Of a stretch of 51,142 bases of DNA, positions 9,301-16,441 are shown in pieces; within the stretch, counting starts at the first letter, position 1; each line of letters starts with the position of its first letter. Source of the DNA: a virus. Both the position numbers and the translations under genes were made by a program. The notes under the pieces are model-generated. The model was not told the DNA's origin and searched no databases. It saw only the letters and a list, made by a program, of their open reading frames with translations. The stretch spans positions 1 through 51,142 of the IMG/VR virus record IMGVR_UViG_3300008117_000058; one strand, written 5' to 3'.

Positions 9301-10171
9301 GTGTTGTGCTTTTACGTTGTATTTTAGATAATCTATTAAGAGTAATAGCCAATTCAGTGATTGGAATAGATAAACGTTCAGCACGTTCAAATAAGAAAGG
9401 CCAGTCAAAGTTTTCTGAGTTGTAACCAGTAATAATGTCTGGTTGAACAGCATCGATTATTTTAAAAAACTTTTCAATATTTTCACGCTCACTATTTCTT
9501 TTTTCTAGAGCTGTATCACCAATAGTTTCTAACACACCTTCTAAACCTCTATTATCTCTAACACCTATTTGAAAGATTGCGTTTCTACTAGCGAATAATC
9601 CTTCGGTCTCTAAGTCAAATTGAAATCTATGTACATCGTCATAATCTTCAATACCTTTAAATAAACGTTTACCAGTTTGAATAAGATATTGCTCAGTAGG
9701 GCTAAACATAACAAATAAACTTCTATACATAGGTGTGGTTTTATCACCATCAATGATGTGTTTATCACTAAACACATCAATACCTCCCTCTTTAAAAAAT
9801 TTAATTAGATTGTTATATGAATGTTTACATGTTGCCATGTATTTATAACCATTCTCCATACGAGTTGGTGTATAACCATTTTCATCAGATGTTGTTAGTT
9901 TAGTTATTTTAACACCATATTCATTACAAGCTTTGATGATTCTTTGATGTTTACCACCATAAATCATTTTGGTAACTTCTTCTTTAAACCATAAAAATGG
10001 TTTATATTTATCATCATAAAGATATTTACCCTTTTCTGGGTCGTTGATAACCAACGTAACATTTGGTTCATTATAAGCAGATTCAATCGCTACTATGTAT
10101 TTTTGAGGGTTAGAACCTTGCAAAAAGTTTTCAATTTCTTCATTACTTACTCTTGTTTTTGTACTACTCAT
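6311..10171 (-). CDS. Family B DNA polymerase with 3'-5' exonuclease (T4 gp43-like)
   Basis: 1286 residues, the phage replicative polymerase. Proofreading motifs: Exo I FDLETEG (185-191), Exo II NSENFDWPF (251-259), Exo III YLCDD (399-403). Polymerase motifs: A LDYAALYP (484-491), B KILANSWFGSYG (593-604), C MDTDG (646-650). T4 gp43 has about 900 residues; the excess lies mainly after motif C, including a long charged thumb-region expansion and an acidic tail from about 1195 rich in E and D. The protein ends in DEWGF, placed like the clamp-binding peptide at the end of T4-type polymerases. No intein junction motifs were seen. A promoter-like octamer ends 9 nt before the ATG. Confidence 0.95.
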   Translation of the reverse strand: MSSTKTRVSNEEIENFLQGSNPQKYIVAIESAYNEPNVTLVINDPEKGKYLYDDKYKPFLWFKEEVTKMIYGGKHQRIIKACNEYGVKITKLTTSDENGYTPTRMENGYKYMATCKHSYNNLIKFFKEGGIDVFSDKHIIDGDKTTPMYRSLFVMFSPTEQYLIQTGKRLFKGIEDYDDVHRFQFDLETEGLFASRNAIFQIGVRDNRGLEGVLETIGDTALEKRNSERENIEKFFKIIDAVQPDIITGYNSENFDWPFLFERAERLSIPITELAITLNRLSKIQRKSTTLKLGGETERYQQTYMYGYSVMDISHAVRRAMAINSEIKSWGLKYITQYSEIAKPNRVYVPGDKINTTWADKVNNYAFNNADGDWYMITDKKPLKDGYRIVKGDYIVQRYLCDDLWETEQIDKIFNQASFLIAKMLPTTFMRSSTMGTAGQWKLIMAAWSYERGLAIPEGLPKREFTGGLSRLLEVGYARNVYKLDYAALYPKTQLTHGIFPDLDISGVMEGMLTYVVDTRDKFKFLTGIEKGKAKKLEKLIKPDPKTMTEEQIAEIKARVAAMLPEELESIKKQIAEHKALANLYDKKQLPLKILANSWFGSYGAPYIFNWGDTDSAEETTCRGRQYLRLMVRHFTEKYGFRPLVMDTDGCNLAAPDNIDEFKYVAKGSHWKTEEDGGKELTGLEAVLAEFNENFMEGRMGLDLDDICNSTINFARKNYANDIGGKIKLVGNSVKSKKMSVFIEEFLGKGIRMLLDGDGYSFVKFYHEYVDKIYNYQIPLVKMASKAKVKSTIADYKKKSLTKNKAGNPMPKQAHMELAIRSNLDVTLGDVLYYINTGSAKSHGDLKTVEKNKMTKKEKDAYFAEHGTLPKVEKVTELNCKLIDQDTVEKDFENIKEMDMLKKALITLAENGSKDSEEYQNIEARIKDIDESLYTDEYNVARYLEAFNKKVKPLLVCFHPDIRSKILLDIVKVKDKTTKKTTERLKDRTIFTKGECELVSGMPFKDGDQDSYEDLMRMEDKEIKFWDKVNKVPNNMEVEEWEEIRADYHERMRIAKEEGVKHEKEQLDKLFKHLEVNHLKNIRTYGDLGVEILTIVGVDDGGSGMLISRKWGEPLYHITDAFKYEKEAIEREKYYKLNGKDNDDDRYEQWLDYITEFEIMTGKTNNYSEYIDKEPCDIDPTTEELNVNVIVEGVRKLETELFNNVKVEVKPKRKYSENEEEDDDELEEDENGNIIRNDEELLLDDEYDDTFGEMPDELLEELASINGMDKEAELQVKEEEEDEWGF

Positions 10172-10181
10172 AAAATTAATT

Positions 10182-10195
10182 TTTTATAAATATAC
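10182..10195 (-). promoter_or_regulatory. Late-promoter-like element upstream of DNA polymerase
   Basis: On the minus strand GTATATTTATAAAA; the octamer TATAAAAA ends 9 nt before the polymerase ATG. An octamer here is surprising if it is strictly late, since polymerase should be expressed early or middle. Confidence 0.4.
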
Positions 10196-10241
10196 AAACA
10201 AAACTAATACAATTCAATAGGGTGACCAATATTTTTTTTTT

Positions 10242-10262
10242 AACTTTGTACGTTACAAAGTT
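10242..10262. repeat. Perfect inverted repeat, possible operator upstream of DNA polymerase
   Basis: AACTTTGTA, spacer CGT, TACAAAGTT: a 9-bp perfect inverted repeat about 70 nt upstream of the polymerase start. A run of T precedes it on the plus strand, so neither direction has the U-tract an intrinsic terminator needs after the stem. Position and symmetry fit a repressor or activator site better. Confidence 0.5.
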
Positions 10263-10287
10263 ACGAATTTTATATCAGAATGTCAAG

Positions 10288-10662
10288 TTATTTTTTAATT
10301 GACCCATCTAAAACATTAATAAATAATTCTTCTCTTATAGGTACAATAAGGGTTCCGCTACCATCTAAAAAAGTAATTTCAAATTGGCCAGCATATCTAC
10401 CAGCTATAGATGTTTGTTTTGAAGTAAATTGATAAACCAAATAAAATTCATCACAAATACAATTACTTTTAGGTAAAACTTCTTCAATACCAGCATTACT
10501 ACACGCAACACGTTTTACACCAGTTACAACATCAGTCATACTAAATGTAATAGTAGCGTTTTGTATCTTATCGTGAAACTTATTAAAGTCGTTTCTACCA
10601 TCTTTGATAAGTTCAAGTTTAAGCTTTGGTAACGTTGCGTTTTTATTTATGTGAAATTCCAT
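10288..10662 (-). CDS. Small beta-rich tail/baseplate protein (BppU-N-like)
   Basis: 124 residues, probably all beta. It opens with the strand MEFHINKNATLPKLKLELIK and contains ITFSMTDVVTGVKR, an AGRYAGQFEITF strand pair and a C-terminal PIREELFINVLDG. This resembles the Ig-like N-terminal domain of baseplate upper proteins that hold receptor-binding proteins. The four internal cysteines (around 54, 67, 69 and nearby) are not explained. It follows two fibre genes on the same strand and is the last gene of that unit. The resemblance is weak; a structural role is inferred mainly from context. Confidence 0.5.
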   Translation of the reverse strand: MEFHINKNATLPKLKLELIKDGRNDFNKFHDKIQNATITFSMTDVVTGVKRVACSNAGIEEVLPKSNCICDEFYLVYQFTSKQTSIAGRYAGQFEITFLDGSGTLIVPIREELFINVLDGSIKK

Positions 10663-10670
10663 ATTTTTTT

Positions 10671-10686
10671 TTATTAATAAATATTA
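10671..10686 (-). promoter_or_regulatory. Late-promoter-like element before the BppU-like gene
   Basis: On the minus strand TAATATTTATTAATAA; the octamer TATTAATA ends 9 nt before the ATG at 10662. It lies in the short gap after the LamG-like gene and could give this gene its own transcript. Confidence 0.35.
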
Positions 10687-10687
10687 T

Positions 10688-11533
10688 TTAGTTAATAAAC
10701 CCATATTTAGATTTAAAATAATTCCAAACAGTAATTAACCCAGCATCTGGTACAGCACCATCATAGACCAAAACTTCAGCAACATCAATTGGGCTTGATT
10801 GTTTAAATGTTGTTCCATCAAACCCACCAGCTATATAAAATTTACCATTAACTCCTACAGATTTCATGTTTTTATTCCCACCAATAGCAGTTAAAGTATC
10901 TTTAATAGTAGTACCAACATAACCATTAACAGTTCCACCACTCATCCTAAATGTATAGTAGAAAAATTTTTCATCATCAACACCTAAACTACCCCATGGA
11001 ACACTTATAGTTGTTTTGTTTAACGAATTATTATAATACCACATATCAATAAACGTTGGTGAAGAATCACCATCTATACCAAAACCTTCAGTTTCATTAG
11101 TCCATTCTGCGTTATATTCAATAATAGGGGCTCCAGAGCTCCATGTTCTATTTGGATTTTTTCTAATAACGAAAAAAATGGTAAATCCACTTGAAATATT
11201 TTGTAAACTACTTGAGTTAGGGGCTGCAAGATATTCTGAATTATTATCATTAAACCCAATATAAGGGAATGATGAACTAGTACCACTAGGTGCAAAAGTT
11301 GTTGCTGAATATGTAGGTGAACTAGTAGTTGTAGCAGTTAAATTATTACCATATATTGTTTGGTCTTGCCATAATCTAATATCAGTATTATTAAGTGTTG
11401 CTGCACTATATGGTAACCCATTATAAACTCCCTTCAAAGAATCAACCCATACTATAGCTTTAGCTGACCCAAATACTGGAATTGGGTCACCAGAACTATA
11501 TCCTTCTCTATAATTAAATGGTATGTTAAACAT
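10688..11533 (-). CDS. LamG/concanavalin-like tail adhesin
   Basis: 281 residues. The body is a jelly-roll of the concanavalin A/LamG type: aromatic strands such as GFTIFFVIRKN and FFYYTFRMSGG, a central EGFGIDGD turn, and the closing DVAEVLVYDGAVPDAG helix followed by WNYFKSKYGF, the usual end of this domain in Bacteroidota and phage proteins. It probably binds a surface glycan as part of the tail. The start codon shares one base with the stop of the fibre gene upstream (TAATG), so translation is coupled. The first 30 residues may be an attachment peptide. Confidence 0.72.
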   Translation of the reverse strand: MFNIPFNYREGYSSGDPIPVFGSAKAIVWVDSLKGVYNGLPYSAATLNNTDIRLWQDQTIYGNNLTATTTSSPTYSATTFAPSGTSSSFPYIGFNDNNSEYLAAPNSSSLQNISSGFTIFFVIRKNPNRTWSSGAPIIEYNAEWTNETEGFGIDGDSSPTFIDMWYYNNSLNKTTISVPWGSLGVDDEKFFYYTFRMSGGTVNGYVGTTIKDTLTAIGGNKNMKSVGVNGKFYIAGGFDGTTFKQSSPIDVAEVLVYDGAVPDAGLITVWNYFKSKYGFIN

Positions 11534-13551
11534 TATCTAAAATCTTTTGCTATTAGACCATACAAGTTTGTACCGTCACTTATAAATGTTAGAATATCAA
11601 CACCATTTGCTGTTGACGTTAATATTGGTGCTATACCAGATTGCCATTTGTATTCAGAACCCCAATTAACTGTTCTAGAACCACTTGCATTTTGTTTAAG
11701 TATTATAGTATAAACAGCACCGTTAGCAATATTAGTACCACCACTAATGTTAGTAGTTGCTGCTGATAAAATAACAGTTTGAATGTTGCTATTATTCCAA
11801 TTAGGTATATGTGTTGATGTTACAGTTCCAGCACTATAAATAGGGTTATTAGATTGCCCAGTAAATGTTAAATTACCATCTAATTTAATATTACCAGATA
11901 CATGTAACCTTTCTGTTGGAGCAACAATACCAATACCAATTTTACCATTAGCTGTAGGTTCTGCTGTTGGATTCCCACCGATTACAGATTGAGTACCACT
12001 ACCAAATATTATACCACCTATATTTAAACCATTATTAGTTAAATTTGGTAATGTTACATTTGTACCAATTATTATATTATTAGAACCAACAAAACCTCCA
12101 CCAAATCCTTTACCAGCTTGATAACCAATAAAATTACTATAACTTGAACCAGATGTAAAACCACCAGCAGAGTCACCAATAAAATTACTATATGTTAAAC
12201 CAGTTGTTTGATAACCACTTGATTTACCAATAAAATTAGAATAAGTTACATCTTTAGACCTATAACCAGTATCTCCACCAATATAAACATCATAAGTTAA
12301 ACCAGATGTTTCATAACCACTATTACCACCTATAAATGAACAATAACTTGGGTTAATTGATTTATATCCAGAATATTGACCAATAAAATTATTATAATTT
12401 GAACCAGTTGACTCTTTACCAGCAGAAACACCGATAAAGTTAGATTCACTAGCTTTAGTAGCACTATAACCAGCTTCATACCCAATAAAATTTGAATTAT
12501 TAGCTTTTTCCGCACCATAACCAGCGTTAAAACCAAATAAATTTGTACCAGATGCACCAGTAGCGCCATAACCAGCATAACTACCTAAGAAAATACTGTC
12601 AGTAACACCACTGGCATTAAAACCAGTAGCTAATAAACCAGTTGAAAATAAAGATGATGTGTTAACAACTGATATTGGAGATGTACCACCAAAACCAGTA
12701 ACAGTAAATGTACCACCAGTATTATTTCTAAAAGTAGCCGTTCCATTAGAATAAGTACCACCAGTTACCCTTACATCTATTGGTAAATTTAAATATGTAG
12801 TAGCAGACACACTACCATTAACAGTTAAACCAGTTAAATTATTTAATAATAAACTAATGTCTGCTTGATTGTTTGTTTGTTTTAGTGTTAAAATATTATT
12901 ATTAAATGTTAACCCAGTGACATAAGTGTCTGTTTGTCCAGTCAAGAAACCAGAAACACTAAACGTACCACCAGTATTGTTTGTAAACACGGCTACACCA
13001 CTATTTGGGTTGTATGTACCACCAGTAATAGTCATATCAGTAGCTAAAATAGATAAATTTTGAGTAAAATTGGTATTATCGTTTCTACTTATAATTAAAT
13101 CATAATTACTAGGGTTAAACGTCATACCAGTAGTATAAATGTCATCAGATGTTTTAAAATAACCAGTTACGTTAAATGTACCACCAGTATTGTTGATAAA
13201 TGTAGTAGTACCATTACTAGAATTATAAGTACCACCAGTTGTAAAAACATCTTTAGGTAAATTAAAATATGTAGTTGCAGATACGGTTGTTGTTGTTAAA
13301 CCGTTTGTAAATATTGTTTGTCCATTCACAGTACCTCCAGTAAATGTACTTCCACCACTAGTAGCAGCACTAAAAGTAATAGTTTCTCCGTTATATTTTT
13401 TTAATGTAACTAATCCTCCATTATTTTCAGCTTCATAAATTATATGACCTTTTAGATATATAAAGTTATTATCAACATCTTGGTGTGATAATACTGCGTT
13501 TCTAGTTAAATCGTTAGCGTAAGGGCTATTTAATATTCTTAAAATTATCAT
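11533..13551 (-). CDS. Tail fibre with NFIG/AGY beta-roll repeats
   Basis: 672 residues. The N-terminus ILNSPYANDLTRNAVLSHQ probably attaches the fibre. Residues about 80-290 hold repeats of GGTYN...F.NNTGGTF.V.GF, a Gly/Thr-rich beta pattern. Residues about 320-500 hold roughly ten repeats of about 20 residues of the form SNFIG..AGY, predicted to stack as a trimeric beta-roll like the YadA head. After KIGIGIVAPTERLHVSGNI, the last 90 residues (ILSAATTNISGG to LYGLIAKDFR) look like a receptor-binding tip. Late-type octamer 15 nt before its ATG; TAATG-coupled to the LamG-like gene. Confidence 0.8.
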   Translation of the reverse strand: MIILRILNSPYANDLTRNAVLSHQDVDNNFIYLKGHIIYEAENNGGLVTLKKYNGETITFSAATSGGSTFTGGTVNGQTIFTNGLTTTTVSATTYFNLPKDVFTTGGTYNSSNGTTTFINNTGGTFNVTGYFKTSDDIYTTGMTFNPSNYDLIISRNDNTNFTQNLSILATDMTITGGTYNPNSGVAVFTNNTGGTFSVSGFLTGQTDTYVTGLTFNNNILTLKQTNNQADISLLLNNLTGLTVNGSVSATTYLNLPIDVRVTGGTYSNGTATFRNNTGGTFTVTGFGGTSPISVVNTSSLFSTGLLATGFNASGVTDSIFLGSYAGYGATGASGTNLFGFNAGYGAEKANNSNFIGYEAGYSATKASESNFIGVSAGKESTGSNYNNFIGQYSGYKSINPSYCSFIGGNSGYETSGLTYDVYIGGDTGYRSKDVTYSNFIGKSSGYQTTGLTYSNFIGDSAGGFTSGSSYSNFIGYQAGKGFGGGFVGSNNIIIGTNVTLPNLTNNGLNIGGIIFGSGTQSVIGGNPTAEPTANGKIGIGIVAPTERLHVSGNIKLDGNLTFTGQSNNPIYSAGTVTSTHIPNWNNSNIQTVILSAATTNISGGTNIANGAVYTIILKQNASGSRTVNWGSEYKWQSGIAPILTSTANGVDILTFISDGTNLYGLIAKDFR

Positions 13552-13566
13552 TTTTTTAATGTTTTT

Positions 13567-13580
13567 TATTTATAAATATC
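13567..13580 (-). promoter_or_regulatory. Late promoter (exact TATAAATA) for the fibre operon
   Basis: On the minus strand GATATTTATAAATA; the octamer occupies 13574-13567, 15 nt before the ATG at 13551. It is paired with the divergent element at 13601-13615. Confidence 0.6.
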
Positions 13581-13600
13581 TTAATTTTTATCTTTTATTA

Positions 13601-13615
13601 ATATTTATAAATAAA
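13601..13615 (+). promoter_or_regulatory. Late promoter (exact TATAAATA) for the 13624-16151 cluster
   Basis: ATATTTATAAATAAA with the octamer at 13606-13613, 10 nt before the ATG at 13624. It forms a compact divergent promoter pair with the minus-strand element 20 nt away. Confidence 0.6.
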
Positions 13616-13623
13616 AAAACAAA

Positions 13624-13881
13624 ATGAAATTAATTAATATGATTTACTGGTTACTAACATCATTTTTCTTTATCATATATTGGGTTATGTTACCTAATTG
13701 GATAAGTAGTGGTGATGTTGATTTATATGGTTTAATTGGTTCTGGTATTGCAGCAAATGGTGCGTTTATTGGAAATATAGTATGGACAATTATTACTAAA
13801 AATGATGTTTATAAACTTGAACATAATGGTGAAGATATGCCATTTGTTAAGAAATTTAAATCTTTATTTAAAATAAAATGA
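13624..13881 (+). CDS. Small membrane protein, two predicted TM segments
   Basis: 85 residues with two hydrophobic helices: about 5-25 (MIYWLLTSFFFIIYWVMLP) and about 37-58 (GLIGSGIAANGAFIGNIVW), then a basic tail KKFKSLFKIK. Size and topology would fit a holin or other inner-membrane phage protein, but nothing in the sequence proves this and no endolysin lies next to it. It is first in a four-gene plus-strand run behind a late-type promoter and overlaps the next gene by ATGA. Confidence 0.7.
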   Translation: MKLINMIYWLLTSFFFIIYWVMLPNWISSGDVDLYGLIGSGIAANGAFIGNIVWTIITKNDVYKLEHNGEDMPFVKKFKSLFKIK

Positions 13882-14264
13882 TACTATTAACGATATTAGG
13901 ATTATTATTTGTCGCAGCATCAAGTGTAGCCGAAGCCATTATGGATAAAATTCAATTTCATTATGATAAATCTATATTTTCTCAAGATAAATACAAACAA
14001 ACATTTTGGGACCCAACAAAATCATGGGTTAACAAATGGAAAGATAGTAGTGCTAGAGAAGAAAGATTTTTAGGTTCTTCTACCATTTTTGTATTTACGA
14101 CAGATGCATGGCATCTATTTAAATTTTTTAGAAACACATTTTTATTTATAGGTTTACCTCTATTATCATTTGGTTCTATGAATATAATATTAGCCGCTAT
14201 TTTAGCTAGAGTTATTTATGGGTTAGTATTTACAATTTGTTTTGATAAATTACTAATTAAATAA
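13878..14264 (+). CDS. Membrane protein resembling a Bacteroidota family of unknown function
   Basis: 128 residues. A hydrophobic N-terminus (LLTILGLLFVAASSVAEAIMD) could be a membrane anchor. A soluble loop follows with FWDPTKSWVNKWK, then FLGSSTIFVFTTDAWHLFKF, then two hydrophobic segments (about 84-104 and 103-123). The FWDP..SW.NKWK and DAWHLF segments remind me of uncharacterised membrane proteins in Flavobacteriia, suggesting acquisition from a host; this is from memory. It overlaps the preceding membrane-protein gene by 4 nt, so the two are likely co-expressed. Confidence 0.65.
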   Translation: MILLTILGLLFVAASSVAEAIMDKIQFHYDKSIFSQDKYKQTFWDPTKSWVNKWKDSSAREERFLGSSTIFVFTTDAWHLFKFFRNTFLFIGLPLLSFGSMNIILAAILARVIYGLVFTICFDKLLIK

Positions 14265-14269
14265 ACATT

Positions 14270-14845
14270 ATGGATGAAAAATTAGTCGATTTACAAATAA
14301 ATAAATTGATTCAAGAATATTCTTTTTTAAAATCCGATGAAGAATTAAAGAAAGAGTTGATAAATGCAAAACAAAAAGACTTTTTAGATTTAGTTAATGG
14401 AAAATTAAATAAGTTAAATCCAGAAGAATCTAATCATGAACCAAAAACAAAACAAGAACCAAAATCAACAAAGATTGAACCCAAAATAGATATTTCTGGT
14501 ATATCTGAAAATACTAAAATTCGTATTAAAAAAATATATAGAAATATAGTTAAAGTAACGCATCCAGATAAAGTTGATTCGGATGATTTGAAAGAATTAT
14601 ATATGGAAGCTACTGAAGCATATGAAGCTTATAATATATTTGAATTATGTTTTATTTCCAAAAAATTAAATATAAAAGTAAAATTATCACTAGAAGAAAC
14701 AAAAACATTAAATGAATTGATAAACTCCAAAAAAGATGAAATAAAGAAAATAGAATCATCCTTTATTTGGTTATGGTTAACAGCATCTAATGAGAATGAT
14801 AAAAATGAATTAGTTGATAGATTTATTGAAAAACACTATAAATAA
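14270..14845 (+). CDS. J-domain (DnaJ-like) protein
   Basis: 191 residues. After a charged N-terminal region (1-75), a segment at about 80-125 reads as a J-domain: helix II RIKKIYRNIVKVT, the diagnostic HPDK loop (98-101), then helix III DDLKELYMEATEAYEAYNIF. The C-terminal helices are unassigned. There is no Gly/Phe region or zinc domain, so it is a type III J-protein that would stimulate host DnaK on a particular client. It sits between two membrane proteins and a glycosyltransferase, which does not identify the client; fibre folding or takeover of host DnaK are possibilities. Confidence 0.8.
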   Translation: MDEKLVDLQINKLIQEYSFLKSDEELKKELINAKQKDFLDLVNGKLNKLNPEESNHEPKTKQEPKSTKIEPKIDISGISENTKIRIKKIYRNIVKVTHPDKVDSDDLKELYMEATEAYEAYNIFELCFISKKLNIKVKLSLEETKTLNELINSKKDEIKKIESSFIWLWLTASNENDKNELVDRFIEKHYK

Positions 14846-14853
14846 AATTATAT

Positions 14854-16056
14854 ATGGAAAAATTAAAAATTGGAATAACAATTGGGTTAAAAGATAACAA
14901 AGAATCTATTTGGACAAACGGAATTAAACAAAATATTCTTATGTTAACAAGATTATTAAAAAATTCAAAAAATAATTATGAAATTAAACTTCTAAATACC
15001 ATCGAAGTTGATTGGAGTACAAAACCTAGTTATTTAAAAGATATCGATATTTGTACATTTAAAGATAATTTTATGGATGTGGATTTATTGATTGTTATGG
15101 GAGCACAAATATCAAATGAAGATATCAAAAAGTTTAAGTCTAACCCGAATAAAAAAGTAATTGCATATAAATGTGGTAACAATTATGTAATCGCTATGGA
15201 AAACATATTATTTAAAGAAAATGACCCAACTAAAATATATAGATTTGATGAAGAGTATGATGAAATCTGGTATATACCACAACAAGATGAGGTAAATAGT
15301 GGTTTTTATAAAACATTATATAGAACAAATGCTTTTATAGTACCATTTGTTTGGCATAATCAATATTTATTAGAAGCTGTTACCGCTGTTGAAAGTTCAT
15401 TTAGACAAGGCACTTTTAGAAAAGATTATAGGTATGAAATAGGTAAAGAAAAAAAGACTATTGGTGTCATGGAACCTAATTTAAATATTGTTAAATTTTC
15501 ACTAATACCAGCAATGATTACTGAAGAATGTTACAGAGGTGAAATAGGTCAAAAACATATAAAATCTTTAATGATAACAAACTCTGAAAAAATAACTAAA
15601 CATAAAGAGTTTATGGGTATTATAAAATCTTTTGATTTATTTAAAGATAAAAAAATATCTGCTGAAAATAGGTATCAAACAGCTTATATATTAACTCAAT
15701 TTATTGATGTATTGGTTTGTCATCAAATATTAAACCCTTTGAATTATTTATATTTAGACGCTGCTTATTTAGGCTACCCAGTGCTTCACAACGCACCAAT
15801 GTGTAAAGACTTAGGTTATTACTATGAAAACTCTGATACTGTCTCTGGAGCCAAACAATTGGATTATATTTTGACTGAACATGATAAAAATATTGACGCT
15901 TATAATGAAAGAAATGATAAAGTATTAATGAGGTATTATGCCGATAACCCAAAACTTGTTAAAACATATGATAAATTGATTCATAATCTTTTCAATGGTG
16001 GTAATCATGGATTGGAATATAACCCAAAAACAAATCTTTATAAAAATTTAAAATAA
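14854..16056 (+). CDS. DUF2827-like glycosyltransferase (GT-B type)
   Basis: 400 residues with the pattern of DUF2827: KIGITIGLKDNKESIWTNGI at the N-terminus, a DLLIVMGAQIS strand, the segment AYKCGNNYVIAMEN, DEIWYIPQQ, FIVPFVWHN, and a C-terminal Rossmann half with ILNPLNYLYLDAAYLGYPVLHN, the donor-binding region of GT-B enzymes. The family is annotated as glycosyltransferase-like from its fold; donor and acceptor are unknown. It is apart from the main glycan cluster (32649-49207) but may serve the same product. It starts 8 nt after the J-domain gene. Confidence 0.75.
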   Translation: MEKLKIGITIGLKDNKESIWTNGIKQNILMLTRLLKNSKNNYEIKLLNTIEVDWSTKPSYLKDIDICTFKDNFMDVDLLIVMGAQISNEDIKKFKSNPNKKVIAYKCGNNYVIAMENILFKENDPTKIYRFDEEYDEIWYIPQQDEVNSGFYKTLYRTNAFIVPFVWHNQYLLEAVTAVESSFRQGTFRKDYRYEIGKEKKTIGVMEPNLNIVKFSLIPAMITEECYRGEIGQKHIKSLMITNSEKITKHKEFMGIIKSFDLFKDKKISAENRYQTAYILTQFIDVLVCHQILNPLNYLYLDAAYLGYPVLHNAPMCKDLGYYYENSDTVSGAKQLDYILTEHDKNIDAYNERNDKVLMRYYADNPKLVKTYDKLIHNLFNGGNHGLEYNPKTNLYKNLK

Positions 16057-16061
16057 AAATT

Positions 16062-16151
16062 ATGGAAAATATAATAGAAATTTATAACGAATTTAGTGAT
16101 TATGGTTCACCAAATTTAATTTATTTAATCACACACGAAATAAACCATTAA
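16062..16151 (+). CDS. 29-residue hypothetical ORF
   Basis: Short frame (begins MENIIEIYNEF, ends THEINH) with an ATG 5 nt after the DUF2827-like stop and a TAA running into the terminator, the spacing of genuine genes here. It has no recognisable motif. It may instead be the start of a decayed gene. Confidence 0.35.
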   Translation: MENIIEIYNEFSDYGSPNLIYLITHEINH

Positions 16152-16153
16152 AA

Positions 16154-16184
16154 AAAAAAGGAGACCATTTAAGTCTCCTTTTTT
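16154..16184. terminator. Bidirectional intrinsic terminator
   Basis: Stem AAAAAAGGAGAC / GTCTCCTTTTTT with a 7-nt loop CATTTAA; A-run on the left, T-run on the right. It ends the 13624-16151 plus-strand cluster and could also stop minus-strand fibre transcripts. Confidence 0.85.
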
Positions 16185-16187
16185 AAT

Positions 16188-16209
16188 AACTCAAAACTAA
16201 ATTTGAGTT
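16188..16209. repeat. Inverted repeat at the end of the minus-strand fibre unit
   Basis: AACTCAAA and TTTGAGTT form an 8-bp stem with a 6-nt loop, 14 nt after the stop of the small gene at 16223. It may be an additional terminator for the minus strand; no clear U-tract follows. Confidence 0.4.
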
Positions 16210-16222
16210 GACCTATTTATAT

Positions 16223-16411
16223 TTAAGGTCTGTTTTCTATTTTATCGATACCAAACGATTTCAAAGCTGCTTTCCATGATTCTTCAGTTTTGTAAGTATC
16301 AATTGGGTTTTTTGTTTCTAGTATTCCACCAGTTTTAATTTTACCATAGTGTACTTTTTCACCTTTAACGATGAACCAAGCATCTTCTGTTGCTATAAAT
16401 TTATTTTCCAT
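16223..16411 (-). CDS. Small fibre-associated protein, paralogue of 19577-19780
   Basis: 62 residues. It shares a pattern with the product of 19577-19780: DAWFIVKGEKVHYGKIKTGG here against DTWYIIDGEIKHNGKLAKGK there, then LET and EE(S/E)WKA.L. Both genes directly follow a very large fibre gene on the minus strand, about 30-90 nt downstream. Known fibre genes are often followed by a small chaperone or cap gene, so a fibre-assembly or tip role is the best guess, without proof. Product family not recognised. Confidence 0.7.
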   Translation of the reverse strand: MENKFIATEDAWFIVKGEKVHYGKIKTGGILETKNPIDTYKTEESWKAALKSFGIDKIENRP

Positions 16412-16441
16412 ATTTTATTTAATTTTTATTTCATTTGTTAT

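Noticed and set aside
6311-10171. Intein in the oversized DNA polymerase
   Set aside because: Polymerase motifs A, B and C are uninterrupted with normal spacing, and no splice-junction Cys/Ser plus HN motif was seen.
13624-14264. Holin-endolysin cassette
   Set aside because: Two small membrane proteins are present, but no lysozyme, amidase or peptidase motif lies near them.
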